Positions 17,068 to 26,266 of a DNA stretch of 64,000 nucleotides are shown in pieces. The position numbers and the translations under genes were made by a program. The notes under the pieces were generated by a model. It made no database searches and had not been told where the DNA came from. It saw nothing but the letters and a program-made list of their open reading frames with translations. Source of the DNA: Maritalea porphyrae (lineage in GTDB: Bacteria > Pseudomonadota > Alphaproteobacteria > Rhizobiales > Devosiaceae); NCBI RefSeq assembly GCF_030159895.1, contig NZ_BSNI01000002.1, forward strand, positions 1,015,566-1,079,565, written 5' to 3'. Position 1 is the first letter of the stretch; every line of letters starts with the position of its first letter.

Positions 17068-17238
17068 ATGACTTTGGTAAAAAAGTTTCTTAAAGACGAG
17101 TCTGGCGCGACCGCAATTGAATACGGTCTAATCGCTGCACTTATTTCAGTGGTAATCATTGGCGCTGCAACAGCAATGGGCGGTCAGCTCAAGTCTGTGT
17201 TTGAAAGCATCACAACAGCCATGACACCAGCTGCATAA
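17068..17238 (+). CDS. flp: Flp-type IVb major pilin
   Basis: A 56-residue prepilin, the structural subunit of the Flp/Tad pilus used for surface attachment. The processing motif is DESGATAIEYGLIAAL: cleavage after the Gly near residue 13 would leave ATAIEY, with Glu at +5, followed by a ~20-residue hydrophobic helix and a short tail ending TPAA. The ATG at 17068 is chosen for its strong duplicated AAGGAGC ribosome site; upstream in-frame codons have no such support. A strong terminator lies 40 bases after the stop, so flp can be made as a separate abundant transcript. Confidence 0.95.
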   Translation: MTLVKKFLKDESGATAIEYGLIAALISVVIIGAATAMGGQLKSVFESITTAMTPAA

Positions 17239-17278
17239 TTTGTTGCCGTCGACAGACGGAGCATCTTATGGATGTATT

Positions 17279-17306
17279 AAAGAGGGGCTTTGCCCCTCTT
17301 TTTTTG
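17279..17306 (+). terminator. Rho-independent terminator after flp
   Basis: AGAGGGGC (17281-17288), loop TTT, GCCCCTCT (17292-17299), followed by a run of eight T. The stem is a perfect 8 bp, extendable by the flanking A/T pairs. It separates the pilin transcript from cpaA and the assembly genes. Confidence 0.92.
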
Positions 17307-17391
17307 TTTTGTGGTTGGTTAGTTTACTCCGGTCTAACCATTAACAAGTAAAAGCGAGTGCAAAACAGAATAAGAGAAAAGGTCATACGGC

Positions 17392-17901
17392 ATGATAAAT
17401 GCAATTTTGGCGATAGTATTTCCCACGCTTATGGCGTTTTCAGCCGCCTATGATCTTCTAACCATGCGCATTCCAAATTGGATATCGGCAGCACTCATTG
17501 TTGGTTTTCTGGTTTGCGCACTCTTTATTGGCATGCCTTTGATGGAAATCGGATACCACTTCGCGGTCGGTGTCGCGGTGCTCATTGTAGCATTCTTGCT
17601 GTTCATTCCTGGCTGGATTGGTGGTGGAGATGCCAAACTGGCTGCCGCAATTGGCCTTTGGATGGGTACTGGCTCTGCAATCGAGTTTGTGGGCTACTCA
17701 GCATTCTTTGGCGGCGTCCTTACCTTTGCCATACTGCTGTTTCGCTGGAAATTCCCCGTATCGTGGCTTCCTAAGGCGAATTGGATCTTGCGCTTGCACG
17801 ACAAAACAGTAGGCGTTCCATACGGCATAGCGCTCGCTGCGGGCGCCATGGTCGTTTATGCGGATACGCCTATCTTTGCAGCACTGCTTGGAACCGCCTA
17901 G
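17392..17901 (+). CDS. cpaA: Prepilin peptidase (A24 family)
   Basis: A 169-residue polytopic aspartic protease that cleaves Flp and TadE prepilins at the membrane. The two catalytic aspartates are seen in AAYDLLTMRIPNW (near residue 22) and in the GxGD motif GGGDAKLAAAIGLW (near 79). About five to six hydrophobic segments make up the rest. It lacks the N-methylating domain of the larger PilD enzymes, as is normal for CpaA/TadV. It stands alone between the flp terminator and cpaB. Confidence 0.93.
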   Translation: MINAILAIVFPTLMAFSAAYDLLTMRIPNWISAALIVGFLVCALFIGMPLMEIGYHFAVGVAVLIVAFLLFIPGWIGGGDAKLAAAIGLWMGTGSAIEFVGYSAFFGGVLTFAILLFRWKFPVSWLPKANWILRLHDKTVGVPYGIALAAGAMVVYADTPIFAALLGTA

Positions 17902-17937
17902 CAATTCATCTAACTCATTGACGTTATTTAGTTTCTA

Positions 17938-17982
17938 TTAACACTAATTCAAAAGGGTCGGTTAACCAAGTTTTGACCCTTT
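17938..17982. promoter_or_regulatory. CtrA-like site and inverted repeat before cpaB
   Basis: TTAA-CACTAAT-TCAA (17938-17952) matches the CtrA box TTAA-N7-TTAA with one mismatch. It runs into an inverted repeat AAAGGGTC (17952-17959) ... GACCCTTT (17975-17982) whose loop contains the palindrome GGTTAACC. The element lies 70-115 bases before the cpaB start. There is no T-run beyond the repeat, so an operator is more likely than a terminator. Confidence 0.35.
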
Positions 17983-18053
17983 GGCCCGATACTGCTCCAA
18001 AAGCTTTGCGCATTTTCTGTGCTTTGTTGTGTCCAAACCGGGGTGTAAGTGTA

Positions 18054-18980
18054 ATGAAACCGGCGCGTTTAATACTTTTAGCAGTCGCACTTGGTGCAGG
18101 TGGCCTAGCTGCTTTTTTTGCCGTCAATAGCGGCCCCAAAGAATCGACAGTGCAAGTTGCAGAGCCTGTGGTTGAGCGCATGAAGGTGCTTATTGCCAAT
18201 CAGACTATTGGTGTAGGGCAACGCATTTCACCAGACATGCTTGAATGGCAAGCGTGGCCAGAAGATGCCGTTCGGCCCGAATATGTGACCAGCGAGGCTA
18301 TGCCGGATGCGGACACTCAACTTGATGGTGTGGTTGCAAGGTTTGAAATCTTTACCGGTGAGCCAATCCGCGAAGCGAAACTGGTTCGGGCAGACCAGGG
18401 ATATCTATCCGCCGTTATTGGACAAGGAATGCGTGGGGTTTCAGTTGAAGTCTCCGCCGTGTCTGGCGCCGGTGGCTTTATTGTTCCAAACGATCGCGTG
18501 GATGTCATCGTGACGCAACCAACTGCCTTTGGCGATGTATCTCAGACAATTTTGACCAATGCGCGTGTTTTGGCGCTTGGCTCAAGGCTTGGTGAAAAAG
18601 GTTCCACAGGTGAAGTTTCCGAAGAAGGCGAAGTATTTGAAGACGATACGATCGCAACTCTTGAATTAACGCCGGCGCAAGCAGAGACCATCGTTAACGC
18701 GCAGAAGGTCGGCGAGCTTTCGCTTGTTCTCCGCTCGATCGTTGATTTTGCAGACGGACCTGCCGCAGATGCGACGGGCAACGATTCAACGATCCAACTA
18801 ATCCGTGCAGGGCAGTCGGTTTCGGCAAAGGTCAGCATTCCCGGCGATAGTGGGCAAGTAGATGCGATGCCAACATCTGCAATTCAGCAGCCTATTTTTA
18901 TGAACACAACTAGTAATAGTACGAGCCAGAATTATGGCAACAACGCCGGCAGTGGTTCGACCCCGCCGCCGTTGCAATAG
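18054..18980 (+). CDS. cpaB: Flp pilus assembly protein CpaB
   Basis: A 308-residue periplasmic protein with an N-terminal membrane anchor (LILLAVALGAGGLAAFFAV), an SAF domain around VLIANQTIGVGQRISPDMLEW (near residues 43-63) and the RcpC/CpaB domain with RGVSVEVSAVSGAGGFIVPNDRVDVI (near 125). It supports the outer-membrane secretin channel. The C-terminal ~50 residues are low-complexity (Asn/Ser/Gly/Pro). The ATG at 18054 gives a normal membrane anchor; a longer in-frame reading from 17973 would cover the regulatory repeat. Confidence 0.92.
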   Translation: MKPARLILLAVALGAGGLAAFFAVNSGPKESTVQVAEPVVERMKVLIANQTIGVGQRISPDMLEWQAWPEDAVRPEYVTSEAMPDADTQLDGVVARFEIFTGEPIREAKLVRADQGYLSAVIGQGMRGVSVEVSAVSGAGGFIVPNDRVDVIVTQPTAFGDVSQTILTNARVLALGSRLGEKGSTGEVSEEGEVFEDDTIATLELTPAQAETIVNAQKVGELSLVLRSIVDFADGPAADATGNDSTIQLIRAGQSVSAKVSIPGDSGQVDAMPTSAIQQPIFMNTTSNSTSQNYGNNAGSGSTPPPLQ

Positions 18981-18993
18981 GAGTAGTTAAGAG

Positions 18994-20430
18994 ATGTCAA
19001 AGACTTGTTCCTTTGCAGCAAACAAAAGCAGAATGCCCAACATTGCGCGCACGACGGCCGCAATGATGCTGATGCTGTTGACGTTGTTGGCTTTGATGCC
19101 AAGCGCGATTGCCGCGCCGGGCTATTTACGCATATCGCAAAATCAAATCGGTAAAGAGCATCGTGTTGAAATTGGGTTGAACAAGTCTCTTGTGGTTGAA
19201 CTTCCCGCTTCAGCGAAGGAAGTAATTGTCTCCAACCCAGGCGTCGTTTCCGCGGTTGTTCGTACAAAGCGGCGCGCAATTATTCAGGGCGTTAGCTTAG
19301 GTGAAGCGAACAACTTGTTCCTAAACGAGCGCGGCACACCAATTGCGGTGCTTGATGTAACCGTTCAGCAATCTAGCAAAGGATTGCAAGCAACAATCGG
19401 GCGCTTGCTACCTGGCAGCAATATTGATGTCCAAACATTGAACGGAAAACTAGTCCTATCCGGAACAGCCCGTAGTGCTGACGATGTCGCAAAGGCAGTG
19501 GCCATTGCCGGTCAGTTCACGGAAGAAGGGGCAGAGTCGGTTGCCAACATCATCAAAGTTGATGGTGCGCAACAAGTTATGCTCAAGGTGACCGTGGCAG
19601 AAGTTCAGCGTGAGACTGTTAAACAATTGGGCATCGATCTGAACACAACATTGAGTGTTGGCGGTCTGTCGACAACAGTTGTGACAGCACCAGGTTTGGG
19701 CGGCGTTTCCAATGTCGTTGCACCAAATTCTGCAAAAACAGGCTTCTCACTTGGCAGCTTGTCGGTTGAGGCAACAATTCGTGCGCTTGAACGGCGCGGT
19801 GCAATTCGTATGCTTGCGGAACCAGTTCTCACCGCTATCTCCGGGGCAGAAGCTGAATTCCTCGCCGGCGGCGAATTCCCTGTACCTGTTGGTTATGACC
19901 CAGTTGATGGCACCATTGAATACGAGTTTAAGAAGTTTGGCATCGAGCTGAATTTCAAACCGACTGTTCATACAGGCAATGAGATTTCAATGGACGTGGA
20001 AACGAAGGTCTCAGAAATCAACGCTGAGGGTGGCTATTCTGCTGGTCCAGTGAATATTCCGGCCATCAAGCAGCGCAATGCCAAGACATCAGTTCGACTT
20101 CGGGCAGGGTCAACATTGGCAATCGCTGGATTGATTGAAGAAGATCAGAGGCAGCGATTCAATGAGCTACCGGGTCTAGGTAAAATTCCGATTTTGGGAA
20201 CTTTGTTTAGATCGCGGGACTTTGTGCGCTCGGAATCTGAACTGTTGGTTTTGGTAACGCCTTATCTAGCAGAGGAGGGCCACCGCCAAGATTACACTCT
20301 GCCAACTGACAATTTCACGATGTCGGACGACGCTTCCACCTATTTCTTAGGTCACATGGAAAAAATGTACGGCGTCGGCGACCAAAAGAACGGCAACCTG
20401 CAAGGCTCTATTGGCTTTGTGTTGGACTAG
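18994..20430 (+). CDS. cpaC: Pilus secretin CpaC
   Basis: A 478-residue type II/III-family secretin that forms the outer-membrane pore for the pilus. It has a signal peptide ending near SAIA before APGYLRISQN, the N-terminal pilus domain (VELPASAKEVIVSNPGVVSAV), a BON-like segment and the secretin core with VEATIRALERRGAIRMLAEPVL, AEFLAGGEFPVPV and the C-terminal beta-signal region ELPGLGKIPILGTLFRSRDF. Length fits CpaC/RcpA. An internal ATG at 19033 would also give a signal peptide; the first ATG is kept because it follows GAG-rich sequence. The usual cpaD gene does not follow. Confidence 0.93.
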   Translation: MSKTCSFAANKSRMPNIARTTAAMMLMLLTLLALMPSAIAAPGYLRISQNQIGKEHRVEIGLNKSLVVELPASAKEVIVSNPGVVSAVVRTKRRAIIQGVSLGEANNLFLNERGTPIAVLDVTVQQSSKGLQATIGRLLPGSNIDVQTLNGKLVLSGTARSADDVAKAVAIAGQFTEEGAESVANIIKVDGAQQVMLKVTVAEVQRETVKQLGIDLNTTLSVGGLSTTVVTAPGLGGVSNVVAPNSAKTGFSLGSLSVEATIRALERRGAIRMLAEPVLTAISGAEAEFLAGGEFPVPVGYDPVDGTIEYEFKKFGIELNFKPTVHTGNEISMDVETKVSEINAEGGYSAGPVNIPAIKQRNAKTSVRLRAGSTLAIAGLIEEDQRQRFNELPGLGKIPILGTLFRSRDFVRSESELLVLVTPYLAEEGHRQDYTLPTDNFTMSDDASTYFLGHMEKMYGVGDQKNGNLQGSIGFVLD

Positions 20431-20459
20431 TAGCCACGGATTGAATTTGGAGTATCTAA

Positions 20460-21719
20460 ATGAGTGAGTATGACAACGATCCGAATGCAATAGACGACGC
20501 GTCCATTGCGGGTGCACGTCTTGTGCCGCACATTACGATCCAAGCGTTTTGCGAAAATGCAAAAACCGCGCAGACGATCGAGCAAGCGGTTTCAGATCGC
20601 CGCATGAACAAGGTTGCGCTCACAACCCACAATGGTGGCATCAGCGCAGCAATTGAGGTCTATCGGGTCAATCCGACACCAAACTTGATTGTTCTTGAAT
20701 CGACCTTGGCGGCAGAAGAATTGATCGATAGCCTAGACGAGTTGGCAGGTGTCTGTGACGCATCTACCAAGGTGATTGTCATCGGCCATCAAAACGATGT
20801 GGAGCTATACAGAAAGCTCATCCGTTTTGGTGTTTCAGAATATCTCGTGATGCCGTTCGCGAGCAGTGCTCTGGTTGATACAATTTCTGAACAGTTTGCT
20901 GGTGAGGGCGCAGCCCCAATTGGCCGCACAATTGCCTTCCTGTCTGCAAAAGGTGGCGCAGGCTCGTCTACGCTGGCGCACAATACAGCTTGGGCAATTT
21001 CTCAAACAGTGCGTCGTGATGTTTTGATATTGGACATGGATCTGCCATTCGGCACCGCGGGTTTGAACTATAACCAAGAGCCGCCTCACGGTCTTGCGGA
21101 CGCAGTGTTCTCAAATGATGTGGTTGACGACGTTGTCATCGATCGGCTGATGTCGAAATGTGCGAACCACGTAAACTTGTTAACTGCACCAGGCACGCTA
21201 GATCGTGACTACGATTTCGATGAACGCTCCTTTGAGCAGATCGTCGAGATTTGCCAGAATAATGTGCCGTTGGTGGTTCTCGACTTGCCGCATGCCTGGA
21301 ATGGTTGGATTCGACACACCCTGTCTACTGTTGATGAAATTGTTGTCGTTGCCGAACCAGATTTGGCCAACTTAAGAAACACCAAGACAATTCTGGATAA
21401 ACTGAAAGAATTGCGCCCCGATGAGGCCGATCCAATTCTGCTTCTGAACAAAGTCGGTATCGCGAAACGGCCAGAAATTGCCGCGGCTGAATTTGGCGCG
21501 TCAATAGATTCAGAGTGCTTTGCGCAAATCCAATTTGATCCGGCGTTGTTTGGCTCTGCGGCAAATAATGGCCAAATGATTGCGGAAGTAAATGCGTCAC
21601 ACAAGGTCAATGAGGTTTTCACAAATCTCGCGCTCAAGACAAGCGGACGTTCGCTCAATGAATATGGACAACAAGGTGGGGTTCTACCGGGTTTGTTGAA
21701 GAAATTGAAACTCGCTTAG
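20460..21719 (+). CDS. cpaE: Pilus assembly/localisation ATPase CpaE (TadZ-like)
   Basis: A 419-residue MinD/ParA-like ATPase that places the pilus machine in the cell. The N-terminal ~130 residues form a pseudo-receiver: NLIVLEST stands where the phospho-Asp would be, so it is probably not phosphorylated. The ATPase has the deviant Walker A SAKGGAGSSTLAHN (near residue 161) and VLILDMDLPFGTAG as Walker A'. It directly follows cpaC after 29 bases, with no cpaD between. Confidence 0.92.
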   Translation: MSEYDNDPNAIDDASIAGARLVPHITIQAFCENAKTAQTIEQAVSDRRMNKVALTTHNGGISAAIEVYRVNPTPNLIVLESTLAAEELIDSLDELAGVCDASTKVIVIGHQNDVELYRKLIRFGVSEYLVMPFASSALVDTISEQFAGEGAAPIGRTIAFLSAKGGAGSSTLAHNTAWAISQTVRRDVLILDMDLPFGTAGLNYNQEPPHGLADAVFSNDVVDDVVIDRLMSKCANHVNLLTAPGTLDRDYDFDERSFEQIVEICQNNVPLVVLDLPHAWNGWIRHTLSTVDEIVVVAEPDLANLRNTKTILDKLKELRPDEADPILLLNKVGIAKRPEIAAAEFGASIDSECFAQIQFDPALFGSAANNGQMIAEVNASHKVNEVFTNLALKTSGRSLNEYGQQGGVLPGLLKKLKLA

Positions 21720-21746
21720 CGGTAAAATGAACGGGTAAGGCAGTAT

Positions 21747-23237
21747 ATGTTTGGGAAACGCACAAGCTTTGGGGGCAATACGAATGGCGCGGCGCCACAA
21801 AAGCCAGCGCCAGCCGCTACACCTGCGCCAAAAGCGCCAACGGCTCGAACGCCTGCGCCAACCGCTCAAAAAACTAAGCCACCAGTTCGAGAGCCCAAAG
21901 AGCAGGTGATGGATGTCGACGGCGAGGTTAAAAATCGTGGCGTTGACAGTGAGTATTTCAAAACCAAATCGTCAGTCTTTAATGCGCTAATTGACAGCAT
22001 CGACCTTAGCCAACTGGCGACGATGGAAATTGAATCTGCTCGCGAAGAAATCCGCGACATCGTATCCGAGATCATTGCCCTCAAATCGATTGTAATGTCC
22101 ATATCTGAGCAGGAAGATTTGCTCGAAGATATTTGTAACGATGTCCTTGGATATGGTCCTCTTGAACCGCTTCTCGCACGCGATGATATCGCCGACATTA
22201 TGGTCAACGGTGCTGCAACAACATACATTGAAGTGAACGGCAAGGTGCGTCTGACCAATGTGCGGTTCCGCGACAATGCGCATCTGATGAATGTTTGCCA
22301 ACGCATTGTGAGCCAAGTCGGTCGTCGCGTTGATGAATCAAGTCCAATATGTGATGCGCGTCTACCTGATGGCTCACGTGTAAACGTAATTGGTCCGCCA
22401 TTGGCAATTGATGGTGCAGCGCTCACCATTCGTAAGTTTAAGAAAGACAAGCTGACACTTGAGCAACTAACCAAGTTTGGCTCGATTTCTCCTGACGGTG
22501 CTCAGATTCTGCAAATCTTAGGTAAAGTTCGGGCAAACGTTTTGATCTCCGGCGGTACGGGCTCTGGTAAGACGACCCTTTTGAACTGTCTGACTGCGTT
22601 TATTGAGTCTGACGAGCGGATTATCACGTGCGAAGATAGTGCTGAGCTTCAGCTCCAACAACCGCATGTTGTCCGCTTGGAAACTCGACCGCCCAACCTT
22701 GAAGGGGAAGGTGAGATCACCATGCGTGATCTCGTCAAGAACTGCTTGCGGATGCGTCCAGAGCGGATCATCGTTGGTGAGGTGCGTGGCCCAGAAGCGT
22801 TTGATTTGCTTCAAGCGATGAACACCGGTCACGATGGCTCGATGGGGACATTGCACGCCAACTCGCCGCGTGAAGCTTTGTCTCGTCTTGAATCGATGAT
22901 TACAATGGGTGGCTATTCGCTTCCTTCCCGCACGATCCGTGAAATGATCGTTTCCTCCGTTGATGTCGTTGTTCAGGCAGCGCGTTTGCGTGATGGTTCT
23001 CGACGTATCACTCATGTGTCAGAAATCATGGGCATGGAGGGTGATGTGATCGTCACCCAAGATATCTTTGTTTATGACATTGTTGGCGAAGATGCGAACG
23101 GAGACCTGATTGGGCGACACCGCTCAACCGGTATTACAAAACCGAAATTTGCAGAGCGCGCCCGTTATTACGGCGAAGAGTTGAACCTAGTAGAAGCGCT
23201 TGAGCGTGCCAATTCCGAAAATGTGGGGGCCGCGTAG
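21747..23237 (+). CDS. cpaF: Pilus assembly secretion ATPase CpaF (TadA)
   Basis: A 496-residue VirB11/GspE-family hexameric ATPase that drives both extension and retraction of Tad pili. Walker [15 protein letters not shown] (near residue 271), an acidic Asp box ([10 protein letters not shown]), Walker B-like [19 protein letters not shown] and the His box [15 protein letters not shown] are all visible. The first ~60 residues are a Pro/Ala-rich linker (repeats of [14 protein letters not shown] type) typical of rhizobial CpaF. It sits between cpaE and tadB. Confidence 0.95.
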   Translation: MFGKRTSFGGNTNGAAPQKPAPAATPAPKAPTARTPAPTAQKTKPPVREPKEQVMDVDGEVKNRGVDSEYFKTKSSVFNALIDSIDLSQLATMEIESAREEIRDIVSEIIALKSIVMSISEQEDLLEDICNDVLGYGPLEPLLARDDIADIMVNGAATTYIEVNGKVRLTNVRFRDNAHLMNVCQRIVSQVGRRVDESSPICDARLPDGSRVNVIGPPLAIDGAALTIRKFKKDKLTLEQLTKFGSISPDGAQILQILGKVRANVLISGGTGSGKTTLLNCLTAFIESDERIITCEDSAELQLQQPHVVRLETRPPNLEGEGEITMRDLVKNCLRMRPERIIVGEVRGPEAFDLLQAMNTGHDGSMGTLHANSPREALSRLESMITMGGYSLPSRTIREMIVSSVDVVVQAARLRDGSRRITHVSEIMGMEGDVIVTQDIFVYDIVGEDANGDLIGRHRSTGITKPKFAERARYYGEELNLVEALERANSENVGAA

Positions 23238-23240
23238 ACG

Positions 23241-24221
23241 ATGCCACCTTTTGTCTTGATACTGCTATCAGCGGTAGCGTTTGGAGCAATAGCGCTGGCT
23301 TTTGTGCCTGGCCTTGTTGGCGGTGGTCGCGCCGATAAGCGCATGAAAGCGCTAACGGCTGGTGAGCGTGCTAACGGCCGCAAAGATCGGATAGATCCAG
23401 CAAAGATGCGTCAGGAACGTCGCAAATCCTTGCAAGACATTCTGGACGAGCAAAGCGAGCAGAATAAAAAGAACAAAAGAATTTCACTGAAAAAGCGCCT
23501 TGCACATGCAGGTATGCGCATTTCGGTGAGCGGGTTTTGGCGAAACTCCATTATTTTGGGCGCCTTGGTGTTCTTAATAGCCTGGTTGACCGGAGTGCCA
23601 ATTTGGTTCGCGGTTGTCTTCGGTGCAGCCGGTACATATGTGGTTCCAATGTGGTACGTCAAACAACGTACCAAGAAGTATCAGACCAAATTCCTCGACG
23701 AATTTCCGAACGCTGTTGAATCCATCGTGCGTGGCGTAAAGGCCGGTATGCCGCTAAACGAGTCAATGCGCGTCGTTGCAAGCGAAGCAAAAGAGCCGGT
23801 GAAGACTGAGTTTACACGGATCGTTGAGCAGCAGTCGGTTGGCAAAAACATTGCCGAAGCCGTGCCAATTTTATTTGAGCGACTACCAATCGCAGAAGTA
23901 AACTTCTTTGTTGTCGTGATCACCGTTCAACAACAGTCAGGTGGTAACCTTTCCGAAGCGCTGGGTAACCTCGCTGTGGTGTTGCGGAACCGTAAGAAAA
24001 TGAAAGCAAAGGTGAAAGCAGTTTCGTCTGAAGCTAAGGCTTCTGCTGGCATCATCGGCGCGCTGCCATTTGTAGTTTCTATTTTGGTTTCGCTGGTTAG
24101 CCCGACATACATGTTGCCGCTTTTCACGACGCCGCTGGGCAATATGTGGCTTGGGATTGCAGGCTTCATGATGGCATTCGGTGTGTTCGTCATGCACAAA
24201 ATGATTCAGTTTGACTATTAA
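23241..24221 (+). CDS. tadB: Pilus inner-membrane platform protein TadB
   Basis: A 326-residue inner-membrane protein with a T2SSF (GspF) domain (roughly residues 160-290, containing GVKAGMPLNESMRVVASEAKEPV). Hydrophobic segments lie at the N terminus, near 95-130 and twice at the C terminus. A basic cytoplasmic stretch (RKDRIDPAKMRQERRKSL) follows the first segment. With TadC it makes the platform on which CpaF acts. It begins three bases after the cpaF stop. Confidence 0.93.
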   Translation: MPPFVLILLSAVAFGAIALAFVPGLVGGGRADKRMKALTAGERANGRKDRIDPAKMRQERRKSLQDILDEQSEQNKKNKRISLKKRLAHAGMRISVSGFWRNSIILGALVFLIAWLTGVPIWFAVVFGAAGTYVVPMWYVKQRTKKYQTKFLDEFPNAVESIVRGVKAGMPLNESMRVVASEAKEPVKTEFTRIVEQQSVGKNIAEAVPILFERLPIAEVNFFVVVITVQQQSGGNLSEALGNLAVVLRNRKKMKAKVKAVSSEAKASAGIIGALPFVVSILVSLVSPTYMLPLFTTPLGNMWLGIAGFMMAFGVFVMHKMIQFDY

Positions 24222-24251
24222 GATGCGTCCGGTTCGGGGCAAGGAAAACAC

Positions 24252-25232
24252 ATGGATTTCGTAGGGCTAGTTACCAGTTCAGATTTTTTGATCTCTGTGC
24301 TTGCGGCAGTTTCCGTCGCTGCTATTGTTTTCACTTTTGGATCACAAATCACTGAATCCAAAGACATGAAATCGCGTATCAAAAAGGTGGCGATTGAACG
24401 CGAAAGACTACGTGTGGAAGAAATCTCCCGTTTACGCGGTGAAGATAAGCATGCGCGACGTAAGGTAGAAAACTCCGATACTGTCAAAAACATTGTGGAG
24501 AAGTTTTCGCTCAAAAAGGCATTCGCTGATGACCAAACGGCGCTGAAGTTGGCGCGTGCTGGTTACCGCGGACCTGCCGCGATCACGACGTTTGTGTTCC
24601 TACGTTTTGTCGTGCCATTGGGCATGACCGCAATTGCGTTGTTCTATTTCGTTTTCATCTTCCAAAAAGATGGTCCGCTCTACCTTTCAATTACCTATTC
24701 AATTGGGGTTGGCATACTATCTTCGTACCTACCCGTAATCTTGTTGAAAAACAAAACCACCAAACGCCAACAATCTATTCGAAGCGCTTGGTCGGATTGC
24801 CTAGATTTGATGCTGCTATGTGTGGAAAGTGGTATGTCGATTGAACATGCGTTCGCAAAGGTCGCCAAGGAAATCTCTACTCAAAGTGAAGAACTTGGCG
24901 AAGAATTGACGCTGACCACGGCGGAATTGTCGTTTTTGGACAAGCGTTCTCGCGCTTTTGACAACATGGCTGAACGTACTGGGTTGGACGAAGTTAAATC
25001 CGTCATGACAGCTCTGATTCAGTCAGACAAATACGGTACATCTGTGGGCAGTTCGCTGCGTGTGATGGCCGAAGAGGGACGTGAAATGCGTATGATGGCT
25101 GCAGAGCAAAAAGCAGCTGCATTGCCACCAAAGCTAACAGTACCTCTTATTCTTTTCTTCTTGCCAGTTCTGTTCATCATGATCATGGCACCGGCGCTTA
25201 TGAGCGCATTCAGCACAAACGTGCCCGGCTAG
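24252..25232 (+). CDS. tadC: Pilus inner-membrane platform protein TadC
   Basis: A 326-residue partner of TadB with its own T2SSF domain (about residues 180-310; WSDCLDLMLLCVESGMSIEHAFAKVA and the C-terminal LTVPLILFFLPVLFIMIMAP). The membrane segments are arranged as in TadB. It follows tadB after 30 bases and is the last gene of the rightward pilus operon; no strong terminator is visible between it and the convergent TPR lipoprotein gene. Confidence 0.93.
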   Translation: MDFVGLVTSSDFLISVLAAVSVAAIVFTFGSQITESKDMKSRIKKVAIERERLRVEEISRLRGEDKHARRKVENSDTVKNIVEKFSLKKAFADDQTALKLARAGYRGPAAITTFVFLRFVVPLGMTAIALFYFVFIFQKDGPLYLSITYSIGVGILSSYLPVILLKNKTTKRQQSIRSAWSDCLDLMLLCVESGMSIEHAFAKVAKEISTQSEELGEELTLTTAELSFLDKRSRAFDNMAERTGLDEVKSVMTALIQSDKYGTSVGSSLRVMAEEGREMRMMAAEQKAAALPPKLTVPLILFFLPVLFIMIMAPALMSAFSTNVPG

Positions 25233-25319
25233 AAAGAGGCTAAAGCAAATCGCTCGCATCGTTTTCAATGCAGGCTTTAAGCATGCTGATAGGTGAGGGT
25301 GAAACAAGGATCGAGAGCC

Positions 25320-26102
25320 TTACTTTTTGCCCTTGATCAAATCCCATTTGTTTTGCTGGGTTAGGAGCGCTCTTATGTATGCCATATTGCTCTCAACTGC
25401 TTCGGGCTCAAGTTCGGCTGCATAGATTGCGCGTGCCTCATCAAATCTGCCTTGCAGACCGATCACCAATGCCAAGTTCTGCCGAATTCTACCCGTCGCA
25501 CCTGGTAAACTCTTCGCTTTGCGTAGGTGTTTTTCTGCCTGCTGCAAATCACCGGTCATGGCAAAAGATAGGCCCATATTGGCATGCAATGAGGCTTCGT
25601 TTGGCGCTGTGACCATAGCTTGAGAATATAGTGCACGTGCTTCAGCGTTACGCCCCATCTGATCAAGGATTGCCCCTTTGACGCTAAGCGTATTCCAGTG
25701 AGGTGCTTCAACGCGGATTGTCGCATCAATGATGTTGAGCGCCTGGGCAAATTGCCCATTCGCTGCCAACGCTTTTGCAAATGCTAGCGCAATATCTCGA
25801 TTGCGCGGCTGTTCTGTTCGCGCACGTTCTAAAACGGTTACAGCTTGGCCGGCCTGTCCGGCGGCGCGAAGCGCCGCGGCATAGTAAATCACAACGCGAG
25901 TATCGCGCGGGTTCTGCTGGTATTTTTGAGAAAAGTCCTGAACCGCAGCTTGTTTTTGAACCTGTGTGAGCCCTGAGAAGTCTGGTGTACGTATGTCACT
26001 TCCGCCACGATTTGCAGCACACGCGCTAAGCGCGATAACAGCAACGCTCGCAAGCGCCAAAGCGCGGAACTGCTTAAAGTGAGTGGAGCGATGGAACAAC
26101 AC
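25320..26102 (-). CDS. tadD: TPR lipoprotein TadD
   Basis: A 260-residue outer-membrane-type lipoprotein: signal sequence with lipobox LSAC (Cys near residue 28), then tetratricopeptide repeats from about residue 65 (RVVIYYAAALRAAGQAGQAV; DIALAFAKALAANGQFAQAL; ASLHANMGLSFAMTGDLQQAEKHLRKA; LALVIGLQGRFDEARAIY). TadD acts as a pilotin-like factor for the CpaC secretin. It is convergent with tadC rather than in the operon, but family and position tie it to the pilus locus. Confidence 0.88.
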   Translation of the reverse strand: MLFHRSTHFKQFRALALASVAVIALSACAANRGGSDIRTPDFSGLTQVQKQAAVQDFSQKYQQNPRDTRVVIYYAAALRAAGQAGQAVTVLERARTEQPRNRDIALAFAKALAANGQFAQALNIIDATIRVEAPHWNTLSVKGAILDQMGRNAEARALYSQAMVTAPNEASLHANMGLSFAMTGDLQQAEKHLRKAKSLPGATGRIRQNLALVIGLQGRFDEARAIYAAELEPEAVESNMAYIRALLTQQNKWDLIKGKK

Positions 26103-26266
26103 GAAAACTTCTCCGAAAAAGCAGGCGCCCTTAAACTGAGCGCACTCCTATTTTCAATAAATCATTAACCCTAACAGGCGGTTAAAACTCACTTGGTCGA
26201 ACCAATTGCCAACAGCTCAAATGCGCGTTATTTCTGGTCCAACAAATCAAAAACAAGCGGGATATT
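26103..26266. promoter_or_regulatory. Divergent region tadD / aminopeptidase
   Basis: These 164 bases separate the divergent tadD and aminopeptidase genes and should contain both promoters. A small perfect inverted repeat TTGGT-CGA-ACCAA lies at 26193-26205. Two TTAA sequences are present but their spacing does not fit a CtrA box. No confident -35/-10 pair was found. Confidence 0.3.

Noticed and set aside
17279..17306. Inverted repeat after flp as an attenuator for cpaA
   Set aside because: No leader peptide or competing stem was seen; stem, short loop and T-run are those of a simple terminator.
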